64,000 nucleotides of DNA from Omphiscola glabra. Its lineage: Eukaryota; Mollusca; Gastropoda; Lymnaeidae. A program made the translations under genes and the position numbers. How positions within the stretch are numbered: position 1 is the first letter of the stretch; the number at the start of each line of letters is the position of its first letter. Below are positions 54,905 through 64,000 of this stretch, one piece after another. The stretch covers positions 18,383,307 through 18,447,306 of the forward strand of contig OZ024797.1 of NCBI GenBank assembly GCA_964017045.1. The letters are read 5' to 3'. The notes beneath the pieces are model-generated. The model saw nothing but the letters and a program-made list of their open reading frames with translations. It made no database searches and had not been told where the DNA came from.

Positions 54905-57900
54905 CTGTGAATACAATTTAAAAAATTTGATCATTATAAAATCAATATGATTGTATTTAGCTGAAAATAACAATCGGATAACAATTATAACTATGTCTAA
55001 ACAGTAATTCAAGCTCAGGACGGCGAGTGGTTGTTTTTTCATTCACATCAAATTCCACTTTGTCATCATAGCTGGAAAAACTTCTAACACAAAAACTTTT
55101 TAAAATTTCTTTTATAATAAAAGCAGGATGCCAGAAGTAGCTTCACCTTCACAAAAAGAATCTTTATAATGGTCAGGGAAAATCACAGCAGGGATAAACA
55201 AAATGACCTTTCCATGTAGTATCATTACTCAGAGAAATGATCAACTATGTAACATGTCAAACTTTTAACTTGAATTCAGGAGGACAATTTTCAACAAGAG
55301 AGATAAAAAGGTTAGATGTTAACCAACTTTCTCTATGCCTTTTACTGAGGTACCCAGTAGGTGAGAAATGTATTTTATTTCTCTCATTATCCAGTTATTT
55401 TATAAATTGCCTTTGTATATAAAAAACATAACCAAAAAAAACTAACTCATTTCTATTAAATATGTGTACATATAAATATTGCACAGTCTGGCTTTAAAAA
55501 AAAACAATCACCACTTTCAGGCCCTTAAATTTTCTTTGAGATCACAATTTAACAGGTTATGTCTAAACAGTAATTCAAGCTCAGTACGGCGAGTGGTTGT
55601 TATTTCATTCACATCATATTCCACTTTGTCATCATAGCTGGAAAAACTGCTAAAAACACAAATTTCATTCAAAAAATCTTAAAATTAAGCGCATGCCACC
55701 AGTAACTAGAGAAAAAAAAAGAGCCTTTATAATAGACAGGAAAAAATATTAAACATTTGGATGTGGGGAAGGAAGTGACATTTCCATACTATAGATGTAC
55801 TCAAAGAAAGGATAAACTCTGTTATTTCATCCACATCATATTCCACTTTGTCATCATAGCTGGAAAAACTGCTAAAAACAAAGACTTCTTTTTAAAATTT
55901 CCTTAGCAGGAATCCACAAGTAACTTCACAAAAGAACTTTTATAGTAGACAGGAAATATCTTAATAAAAGATTAAGATGTTAACCACTCTGTTTTTCTCT
56001 ATAAAATGCCTTTGTACATAAAATAATTAACCAAAAAAATTATATTTCTATAAATAATTTGTACAAAACCATTGGAGAGTTCTTTCAGTTAGGTTTTCTA
56101 AGAAAAAACATTAAAAAAAATACGGTCACCTGATTCAAGCCTGATTATTTTGTTGAAAATATTACCATTGAATTTTTAGGATAACAAAAACTAAAAATAT
56201 TTTATATCCCAACAGTAATTCAAGCTCAGTACGGCGAGTGGTTGTTATTTCATCCACATCATATTCCACTTTGTCTTCATAGCTGGAAAAACTGCTAAAA
56301 TCAAAAACTTTTTAAAATTTCCTTTATAATAAAAGCAGGATGCCACAAGTAACTTCACAAAAAAAATCTTATTAAAAAAACAGCAGGGACAAAAAATATG
56401 ACTTTTCCATGTAATAGCATTACTCACTTTGTAGCATGACAAACTTTTAAATTGAATTCGGAAGGACAATTTTCAACAAAAGATGGCTAAAAGGATTAGA
56501 TGTTAACCACTGTTGTCCATAAAATGCCTTTTCAAATAAAAACACTTCATCAAAACAAAACAAAAATATTTCTATAAATAATTTGTAAGAACCAATAGAG
56601 AGAGTTCATTCACCTGATTCAAGCCTGATTATTTGATTGAAAATCTTACCATGAATATTTTGAATAAATAAAAACTAAAAATACTTTTTTCCTAACAGTA
56701 ATTCAAGCTCAGTACGGCGAGTGGTTGTTATTTCATAAAAATCATATTCCACTTTGTCATCACAGCTGGAAAAACTGCTAAATACATTTTCACAAAAAAA
56801 AAGAACCTTTATAATAGACAAGAAAAATCTAAACAAAATAAAAGCGAGGACAAAATATATCACTTGCATGTAATAGCATTAGTCAAAGAAATCAACATTA
56901 CAGTTTGTCAAACAACCTGATTTGAGCCTAATTGAAAATCTTCAAGTACACTTAAACTTCTTTGGATAACAGAACCAAAATTTTAAAAATATGTCTACAA
57001 AAGTAATTCAAGCTCAGTACGGCGAGTGGTTGTTATTTCATTCACATCATATTCCACTTTGTCATCATAGCTGGAAAAACTCATTAAAACAAAAATTTCA
57101 TTCCCATAATCTTCAGAATATTAAGGGCTTGCCACTAGTAACTACAAGACACACAAAAAATTGACAAGAAAAAATTACTTAACATTTGGGGTTGGGGGGG
57201 GGGGGGGGGTGCGTTACATTTCCATATTATAGATGTACTCAAAGAAAGGATAAACTTTGTAGCATTTTAAACTATGAAAAGAAAAAAAAAAGGGCTAAAC
57301 ATAGATTTTGAAAGCAGTCCTCTATGCCCAGGAATTATTGCATTTTTCGATAAAAGACTTTTTTAACAAACAAAAAAACATTTTTCTAGTAATAATTTGT
57401 AAATAATCATTGGATTGAGTTATTGCAGTTATGATTTTAAAATCAGAACATAGATAAGCGTCTCCCAATTCAATCAAGTCTGATTATTTGGTTGATAACT
57501 TTACCTTTACTTCTTTGGATAGCAACTAAAATGAAAAAAATACTAATGTTATAACAGTATTTCAAGCTCAGTACGGCGAGTGGTTGTTATTTCATAAAAA
57601 TCATATTCCACTTTGTCATCACAGCTGGAAAAACTGCTAAATACATTTTCACAAAAAAAAAGAACCTTTATAATAGACAAGAAAAATCTAAACAAAATAA
57701 AAGCGAGGACAAAATATATCACTTGCATGTAATAGCATTAGTCAAAGAAATCAACATTACAGTTTGTCAAACAACCTGATTTGAGCCTAATTGAAAATCT
57801 TCAAGTACACTTAAACTTCTTTGGATAACAGAACCAAAATTTTAAAAATATGTCTACAAAAGTAATTCAAGCTCAGTACGGCGAGTGGTTGTTATTTCAT

Positions 57901-60900
57901 TCACATCATATTCCACTTTGTCATCATAGCTGGAAAAACTCATTAAAACAAAAATTTCATTCCCATAATCTTCAGAATATTAAGGGCATGCCACTAGTAA
58001 CTACAAGACACACAAAAAATTGACAAGAAAAAATTACTTAACATTTGGGGTTGGGGGGGGGGGGGGGGGTGCGTTACATTTCCATATTATAGATGTACTC
58101 AAAGAAAGGATAAACTTTGTAGCATTTTAAACTATGAAAAGAAAAAAAAAAGGGCTAAACATAGATTTTGAAAGCAGTCCTCTATGCCCAGGAATTATTG
58201 CATTTTTCGATAAAAGACTTTTTTAACAAACAAAAAAACATTTTTCTAGTAATAATTTGTAAATAATCATTGGATTGAGTTATTGCAGTTATGATTTTAA
58301 AATCAGAACATAGATAAGCGTCTCCCAATTCAATCAAGTCTGATTATTTGGTTGATAACTTTACCTTTACTTCTTTGGATAGCAACTAAAATGAAAAAAA
58401 TACTAATGTTATAACAGTATTTCAAGCTCAGTACGGCGAGTGGTTCTTATTTCATAAAAATCATATTCCACTTTGTCATCACAGCTGTAAAAACTGCTAA
58501 ATACAATTTCACCAAAAAAAAAGAACCTTTATAATAGACAAGAAAAAATCTAAACAAAATAAAAGCGGGGACAAAAAATATCACTTGCATGTAATAGCAT
58601 TAGTCAAAGAAATCAACATTACAGTTTGTCAAACATCCTGATTCGAGCCTAATTGAAAATCTTCAAGTACACTTAAACTTCTTTGGATAACAGAACCAAA
58701 ATTTTAAAAATATGTCTACAAAAGTAATTCAAGCTCAGTACGGCGAGTGGTTGTTATTTCATTCACATCATATTCCACTTTGTCATCATAGCTGGAAAAA
58801 CTCATTAAAACAAAAATTTCATTCCCATAATCTTCAGAATATTAAGGGCATGCCACTAGTAACTACAAGACACACAAAAAATTGACAAGAAAAAATTACT
58901 TAACATTTGGGGTTGGGGTTGGGGGGGGGTGCGCGTTACATTTCCATATTATAGATGTACTCAAAGAAAGGATAAACTTTGTAGCATTTTAAACTATGAA
59001 AAGAAAATAAAAAGGGCTAAAAATGTCAGATTTTAACAGCAGTTCTCTATGCCCAGGAATTATTGCATTTTTTGATAAAAGACTTTTTCAACAAACAAAA
59101 ACATATTTTTCTAGGAACAATTTGTAAATAATCATTGCATTGAGCTATTGCACAGTTAGGATTTTAAAATCAGAACATAGAAAAGAGTCACCCAATTCAA
59201 TCAAGTCTGATTATTTGATTGATAACTGTACCTTTACTTCTTTGGATAGCAACTAAAATAAAAAAAAAATACTAATATTATACAGTATTTCAAGCTCAGT
59301 ACGGCGAGTGGTTGTTATTTCATAAAAATCATATTCCACTTTGTCATCACAGCTGGAAAAGCTGCTAAATACATTTTCACAAAAAAAAGAACCTTTATAA
59401 TAGACAAGAAAAATCTAAACAAAATAAAAGCGGGGACAAAAAATATCACTTGCATGTAATAGCATTAGTCAAAGAAATCAACATTACAGTATGTCAAACT
59501 TTTAAATTGAAATGGGATGGAAAATTTTCAACAAAAGAGAGCTAAATAGATTCGAATTTAACAGTAGTTCTGAATGTCAAGTATCTTTCATTGCCATAAC
59601 ATCCTACTTTTTTATCACAAAGAAACTGAAATCTTAATTTTAAATAAAATAGAAATAGCCTCCGGACATGAAACACTTGATCCAAAAAATGTACAAAATT
59701 CCATATATATTTTGTACACAACGATTGGACAGTTCTGTACAAGACAAAACATAGAAAACATTAACCTGGTTCAAGCCTAATTGAAATCTTCAAGAACACT
59801 TAAACTTTTTTGGATAACAGACCACAATTTTAAAAATATGTCTACAAAAGTAATTCAAGCTCAGTACGGCGAGTGGTTGTTATTTCATTCACTTCATATT
59901 CCACTTTGTCATCATAGCTGGAAAAACTGCTTAGAACAAAAATTTCATTCCCATAATTTTCAGAATGTTAAGGGCATGCCACTAGTAACTACAAGACACA
60001 CAAAAAATTGACAAGAGAAAATACTTAACATTTGGGGTTGGGGGAGGGCGTTACATTTCCATATTGTAGATGTACTCAAAGAATAGATAAACTTTGCAGC
60101 ATATTAAAATTTAAAAAAAAAAAAGGGCTAATCATAGATTTTGAAAGCAGTCCTCTATGCCCAGGAATTATTGCATTTTTCGATAAAAGACTTTTTCAAC
60201 AAACAAAAAAACATTTTTCTAGTAATAATTTGTAAATAATCATTGGATTGAGTTATTGCACAGTTATGATTTTAAAATCAGAACATAGAAAAGCGTCTCC
60301 CAATTCAATCAAGTCTGATTATTTGGTTGATAACTTTACCTTTACTTCTTTGGATAGCAACTAAAATTAAAAAAATACTAATGTTATAACAGTATTTCAA
60401 GCTCAGTACGGCGAGTGGTTGTTATTTCATTCAAGTCATATTCCACTTTGTCATCATAGCTGGAAAAACTGCTAAATACATTTTCACAAAAAGAACCTTT
60501 ATAATAGACAGGAAAAAATCTTAACAAAATAACAGCGGGGACAAAAAATATCACTTGCATGTAATAGCATTAGTCAAAGAAATCAAGATTACAGTTTGTC
60601 AAACTTTGAAATTGAAATGGGATGGAAAATTTTCAACAAAAGAGAGCTAAATAGATTCGAATTTAACAGTAGTTCTGAATCTCAAGTATCTTTCATTGCC
60701 ATAACATCCCACTTTTTTTATCACAAAGACACTGAAATCATAATTTTAAATAAAATAGAAATAGCCTCCGGACATGAAACACTTGATCCAAAAAATGTAC
60801 AAAATTCCATATATATTTTGTACACGATTGGATAGTTCTGTTCTTCAAGACAAAACATAGAAAACATTTACCTGGTTCGAGCCTAATTGAAAATCTTCAA

Positions 60901-62821
60901 GTACACTTAAACTTCTTTGGATAACAGAACCAAAATTTTAAAAATATGTCTACAACAGTAATTCAAGCTCAGTACGGCGAGTGGTTGTTATTTCATTCAC
61001 ATCATATTCCACTTTGTCATCATAGCTGGAAAAACTGATTAAAACCATTTTCAAATACATTTTCATAAAAAAAGTATTGCCAACACTAACTTAAAAGTTG
61101 TTATTAAGGACAGAACATATCACACCCACGTCAAGCTTCATATTTGCATAAAAATCTTTAAGGATACAAACACAAAAAATTGCTAGTATTGACATCCACT
61201 TTAACAAAGACAACTTAAAGCTATGAAAAGAAAGAAATAAGTGGTACTACAGGAACGGTAAATAAGCCAATTTTCTCCCATTGTATTATACCAATTTTTA
61301 TAATTATACTATCTAAAATAGCTTTTACTTACAGTGAAGGCAAGGTTAGGGGACCTCCAGAACCACAACCCAGCAATGGAGTTCTTCCTAGATTCACCTA
61401 ATATAACCATGCTACCAAAAGCATTTTTCCTGAATTTATCCAACCTCTGGAACATACCTATAAAGAAATCAATTACGAGATGTGCTTTATCTTAAATATA
61501 AAGAACATGAATGTTATGCATTTTCTCTAAATACCATTCAGAAGGAACTTTCCGACATTACTGTTGATGTACAATAAGTTAAATCAATACTCACCCTCCA
61601 CAAGATTGGACACCATGAAGGTCATTTTTCCTTCAAGATTCTCTGTGTATTCACAATACCAGATAGAGTAATTCTCACGATCAAAATTATTCCAAAAGTA
61701 TGGGACAGCTTCAGTAAGGATGTCTTGATTCGAGTAAACTCGCTTGAACTCATCAAGATTCATGGTACTGGAGATTAAATTTCACTTTTTGACTTAAATT
61801 TCCTGATAAACTACAGATTATTTACATATTGTAACATATATCTCAAAAGTCAAATGTTCTTTACATCTTAAAATTAAGAGTAGCCGACCTGGTTACCCAG
61901 ATACTCCAGAAATAGTACAATGCCATCTAAGAATAGTACATTTAGTATTCAAAGCAGACAAACACTTTAACCCACATCTTTTTTGAAATAATTGAATTAC
62001 CCATGTGTTGATGCTGCTAATTTAGTCACTTTTATTGGGATTATAGTACACCAGTACACAAATTTCCAAATAAAAACATGAAAAATCATAACAATCCCGA
62101 TGTGACAGTTTTGTTCAAAAATAAAATAAGTATGCAATAGTGAACGTACCAAATAATATTGAGATACAACATACATGAAATAATATAAATGTTTAACCGT
62201 TTCCTTGCCATTGTTCAGTAAAAAATATTTACAAATTTTAGTACCTCCTCCAAAACATAATTTTAAAAAGTGTGTATGATATCTTTATGAACAGATTTGC
62301 AATTCACAAAGCTGTAACAGGGTTCAATCAGTATATTGTACCTTCCAAAGTTACACACCATCTAAAATAAATATATGGTCTGTCTTTGAAGGAAGGAAAT
62401 GTGAGGCAAGAAAAAAAATACTTTTTAAGACAACACATAAAAATCTAATGCATCATACCCTTTAGGCAAAGCTGCAAATGGATCCTTGGATTCCGATTTT
62501 GGTTCTTCATCCTCTTCTTCAGCTGCTGGCTGAGGCTGAAATAAAATCGTTTGATATTGATAGCACTTCATTAATATTTTGGATCCCACAATGAACTACA
62601 TTTGGCCTACATGAAAACAGCTCTTTAAAAAACCTGTTAGAAGTAGAAGCAAATTGTTTTTAAGTATAGCCCTATATAAATTTTAAGTTAAGCTACCTTA
62701 GGAGCTGCTTTTTCCTTCTTAGGCTGTTGAGGTTGGGCTGTCTTTTTTTCTTTCTTTTTGCTGTCACCACCCCCAACATTAGCAGGAGCAGAGCCTCCAT
62801 GAAGCTCCTGATACTTTTTAG
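54752..62821 (-). CDS. EEF1G: Elongation factor 1 gamma (eEF1G), C-terminal part
   Basis: eEF1G is the scaffold subunit of the eEF1B guanine-nucleotide exchange complex that reloads eEF1A with GTP. Exons in coding order on the minus strand: 62821-62697, 62535-62459, 61767-61595, 61457-61333, 54904-54752. All junctions are GT-AG and phases agree. The visible part is about 217 residues: a Lys/Pro/Gln-rich linker, the DPFAALPKG motif, then the conserved EF1G C-terminal domain (LDEFKRVYSN, PYFWNNFDREN, MFQRLDKFRKNAFGS, WMIDYESYSWKKLDP) ending SKIFK. The N-terminal GST-like domain lies beyond 64,000. The last intron is 6.4 kb and carries the snoRNA array. The gene is convergent with PRKD. Confidence 0.95.
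55008..55077 (-). ncRNA. Box C/D snoRNA-like copy 13 (nearest the acceptor)
   Basis: 70 nt with C box TATGATGA and D box CTGA. The base before the D box is C instead of A, but the 10-nt guide is unchanged. It ends 103 nt before the last eEF1G exon, near the distance usually favourable for splicing-coupled snoRNA assembly. Confidence 0.8.
55574..55643 (-). ncRNA. Box C/D snoRNA-like copy 12
   Basis: 70 nt with all boxes, stems and guide intact. Confidence 0.78.
55821..55865 (-). pseudogene. Truncated snoRNA-like copy
   Basis: Only the C-box half (stem TTCCAGC, TATGATGA and middle) remains. The guide, D box and 3' stem are missing, so it cannot form a C/D particle. Confidence 0.7.
56219..56288 (-). 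ncRNA. Box C/D snoRNA-like copy 11, mutated C box
   Basis: 70 nt with guide, D box and stems intact, but the C box reads TATGAAGA, breaking the core TGATGA needed for the kink-turn. It is possibly non-functional. Confidence 0.55.
56702..56771 (-). ncRNA. Box C/D snoRNA-like copy 10 (G-type C box)
   Basis: 70 nt with C box TGTGATGA, and intact guide, D box and stems. Confidence 0.77.
57007..57076 (-). ncRNA. Box C/D snoRNA-like copy 9
   Basis: 70 nt with all elements intact. It is 305 nt from copy 10, the same spacing as the pairs 57,561/57,866 and 58,421/58,728. Confidence 0.78.
57561..57630 (-). ncRNA. Box C/D snoRNA-like copy 8 (G-type C box)
   Basis: 70 nt with C box TGTGATGA, the A/T-rich middle variant, and intact guide, D box and stems. 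Confidence 0.77.
57866..57935 (-). ncRNA. Box C/D snoRNA-like copy 7
   Basis: 70 nt with all elements intact. It is part of an ~860-bp unit nearly identical to its neighbour. Confidence 0.78.
58421..58490 (-). ncRNA. Box C/D snoRNA-like copy 6, weakened stem
   Basis: 70 nt with C box TGTGATGA, guide and D box intact. The 5' stem is TTACAGC instead of TTCCAGC, which removes one stem pair, and one base just upstream of the 10-nt guide also differs. It may be less well processed. Confidence 0.65.
58728..58797 (-). ncRNA. Box C/D snoRNA-like copy 5
   Basis: 70 nt, identical in boxes, guide and stems to copies at 57,866 and 57,007. Confidence 0.78.
59289..59358 (-). ncRNA. Box C/D snoRNA-like copy 4 (G-type C box)
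   Basis: 70 nt with C box TGTGATGA, which uses the other permitted R base. D box, guide and stems are intact. The middle carries the A/T-rich variant (cataaaaatcat on the plus strand). Confidence 0.77.
59854..59923 (-). ncRNA. Box C/D snoRNA-like copy 3
   Basis: 70 nt with all boxes, stems and guide intact. One substitution lies in the non-guide middle. Confidence 0.78.
60396..60465 (-). ncRNA. Box C/D snoRNA-like copy 2
   Basis: 70 nt with C box TATGATGA, guide CACTCGCCGT, D box CTGA and both stems intact. A small change lies only in the middle, between C box and guide. Confidence 0.78.
60962..61031 (-). ncRNA. Box C/D snoRNA-like copy 1 (first in host order)
   Basis: A 70-nt unit: 5' stem TTCCAGC, C box TATGATGA, guide CACTCGCCGT, D box CTGA, 3' stem GCTTGAA. 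The stems pair with one internal mismatch. It is in the same orientation as eEF1G and lies 302 nt inside the intron. The guide complements the conserved 28S segment ACGGCGAGUG; by the D+5 rule the second G of ACGG would be 2'-O-methylated (inference). Confidence 0.8.
61333..61457 (-). CDS. EEF1G: eEF1G exon, C-terminal domain part 2
   Basis: Encodes MFQRLDKFRKNAFGSMVILG, then SIAGLWFWRSPNLAFT. The donor ACT/gtaagt opens the 6.4-kb intron that holds the snoRNA array. Confidence 0.96.
61595..61767 (-). CDS. EEF1G: eEF1G exon, C-terminal domain part 1
   Basis: Encodes TMNLDEFKRVYSNQDILTEA, then PYFWNNFDRENYSIWYCEY and MTFMVSNLVEG, closely matching the EF1G C-terminal domain. Confidence 0.96.
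62459..62535 (-). CDS. EEF1G: eEF1G exon, acidic linker
   Basis: Encodes PQPAAEEEDEEPKSESK, then DPFAALPK, the conserved entry to the C-terminal domain. It starts in phase 0 and ends in phase 2. Confidence 0.93.
62697..62821 (-). CDS. EEF1G: eEF1G exon, charged linker
   Basis: Encodes KKYQELHGGSAPANVGGGD, then a Lys-rich stretch (SKKKEKKTAQPQQPKK). This is the low-complexity linker between the GST-like and C-terminal domains. Acceptor is tttatacag, donor AAG/gtagct. Confidence 0.85.
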
Positions 62822-62886
62822 CTGTATAAAAATTGTAGTTTTTTTTTAGAAGGTCATGATTTCTAAAATGGCATCTTTATCTAGGG

Positions 62887-63073
62887 CAGCAGTTCTCAAC
62901 CTGTGGGTCACGACCCCTTTGGGGGTCGATTGACCCTTTTCCAGGGGTTGCCCGAGACCATCTGAAAACACATATACTCTACAGTTATGAAATAGCAATG
63001 AAAAAAATTTTGTGGTTGGGAGGTGGCCACAACATGAGGAACTGTATTAAAGGGTGAAGGTTGAGAACCACTG
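62887..63073. mobile_element. SPIN-like nonautonomous hAT, exact 8-bp TSD
   Basis: 187 bp starting CAGCAGTTCTCAACCTGTGG and ending GGTTGAGAACCACTG. A perfect 8-bp duplication ATCTAGGG flanks it (62879-62886, 63074-63081). Opposite orientation to the copy at 12,948. It lies in the eEF1G intron upstream of 62,821. Confidence 0.8.
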
Positions 63074-63361
63074 ATCTAGGGAACAAACTGGTAGACATTT
63101 TCACCAGGTACTGAGTATTTTGGCACTATTTGCCAAATCCGGGTAACAATCCGAGTACTATTTGGTAAATATACATCCACTTTCACTAGTAAATTATTTA
63201 TTCTTGTTATTTCAGTTAATTTAATTAATTGATTAGTAGAGTAATGCATTTTTAATCGTAATTTAATATTACTTTACTTTTATATCTTGAATTCATGATT
63301 TACATTTGAGAACTTCGGAGAGATGTAGGTAACAAATGTTACATTAACCGTCTTACAGTAA

Positions 63362-63525
63362 CAGACCTGTTTACTCTTACGATTTTGGCGTACAATGTAC
63401 GATTTTTAGGTGTATACATTATATAAATTGTATCTATTATATGTTTTTTTACTATTAAGGTAATGTAATGAATGATTTTGTGATGATATTGTACGATTTT
63501 AAGAGTTTGAGAGTAAACAGGTCTG
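63362..63525. mobile_element. CAGACCTG MITE copy 4
   Basis: 164 bp upstream of the eEF1G exon at 62,821. It has a perfect 6-bp duplication CAGTAA on both sides. Confidence 0.85.
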
Positions 63526-64000
63526 CAGTAAAGTGTTCAACTTAAATTATAAAATTAAACTATCCATTAAGTATAAATAATATAATGAAACTTATTTATC
63601 CACATAGCGCATAGAGTTAAAAACCCCTTCTATCCACATTTTGGTGAAAATAAAACTTAAAAGTGGGTAAACTCAATAACTTTGTCAAGGCTGTTAAATA
63701 CAAGAATCTGTATTACTATAGCTAGCATAATTAAAAGATGAATCATCTTTATTTGCTATCAAAGTCTATTTTTTTACAAAGCTATAAATCTATGTAAATA
63801 ATACATTTCGTTCTTCAGCTATTTTCACATTTAAAAGTTGATATATTAATTTAGGAAGAATGTAAAAAGGAGTGTGAAACTACGGAGAGAATCCATCAAT
63901 CCCTGTGGCGCTACAGCCCATGTAGGGCTTTGGCCTGCCTCAACACTTACTTTCACCGAGACCTTATCTTTTCCATGCTTGGATTCCCAGATAAAAACAA
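63526..64000. other. eEF1G upstream intron, repeat at edge
   Basis: From about 63,890 the sequence CCCTGTGGCGCTACAGCCCA then TGTAGGGC contains a short hairpin and is GC-richer than its surroundings; probably the end of a SINE or other mobile element cut by the window edge. Confidence 0.35.

Larger units (their letters stand above)
54905..61332 (-). repeat. Higher-order repeat array in last eEF1G intron
   Basis: The intron is built of diverged units, each carrying one 70-nt snoRNA-like element. Spacing from the 3' end is 566, 645 (with a truncated copy between), 483, 305, 554, 305, 555, 307, 561, 565, 542 and 566 nt. The 305+555 pairs form ~860-bp dimer units (56,702; 57,561; 58,421) that are almost identical, including flanks, indicating very recent duplication. 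A poly-G tract of 16-17 bases recurs (57,194-57,209; 58,053-58,069). Confidence 0.9.

Noticed and set aside
54905..55042. Extension of the last eEF1G exon upstream as coding (MKKQPLAVLSLNYCL...)
   Set aside because: That stretch is intron containing the last snoRNA copy; the true exon starts after tattcacag at 54,904 in phase with the previous exon.
59542..60835. Several 66-79 codon frames in the eEF1G intron
   Set aside because: They lie in repeated intron units and appear in several copies with frame breaks.
55000..61040. The conserved 70-nt core as a repeated protein exon (YDDKVEYDV...RRTELELL)
   Set aside because: It is open in one frame, but copies vary at amino-acid-changing sites, some copies change the middle heavily, no consistent donor follows, and the conserved blocks match C and D boxes instead.

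Overview
The window is eukaryotic nuclear DNA: AT-rich, intron-rich, and full of microsatellites, minisatellites and short DNA transposons. The protein-coding genes and SPIN-like hAT elements suggest a mollusc, probably a pulmonate freshwater gastropod. That assignment is inference from general resemblance, not a database match.

Layout. Positions 1 to about 26,200 contain no gene I can name. They hold tandem repeats (periods 4, 20, 24, 33, 57, 60 and 72 bp among others), several MITEs, a decayed LINE on the minus strand (about 20,560-22,370), and one coding-looking exon of unknown identity at 19,414-19,624. Positions 26,212-43,347 (+) carry a protein kinase D (PRKD) gene. I could follow 20 coding exons with every splice phase matching; together they encode 795 residues: C1a, C1b, PH and kinase domains. 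The usual N-terminal ubiquitin-like domain was not found. A phase-1 donor inside the last exon (43,276) can join in frame to exons at 47,726-47,802, or to 52,196-52,324 plus 52,878-52,945. The gene therefore probably has at least three alternative C-termini and extends to about 53 kb. Positions 64,000 to 54,752 (-) carry the 3' half of the eEF1G (translation elongation factor 1 gamma) gene: five exons covering the linker and the complete C-terminal domain. The two genes are convergent.

Most notable feature. The last intron of eEF1G (54,905-61,332, 6.4 kb) contains 13 complete copies and one truncated copy of a 70-nt element in host-gene orientation. It has the hallmarks of a box C/D snoRNA: a C box (RTGATGA), a D box (CTGA), a closing terminal stem, and a 10-nt antisense element complementary to the conserved 28S rRNA segment ACGGCGAGUG. 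The C box varies between copies only at the permitted R position, apart from one mutated copy. This looks like a recently amplified intronic snoRNA cluster.

Mobile DNA. There are four copies of a ~155-bp MITE with TIR CAGACCTGTTTAC and 6-bp target duplications, two SPIN-like hAT elements, three other hAT-like elements, a 1.03-kb piggyBac-type element in PRKD intron 1, a fold-back element, and remnants of at least two LINEs. Several minisatellites have amplified splice-site sequences next to PRKD exons.
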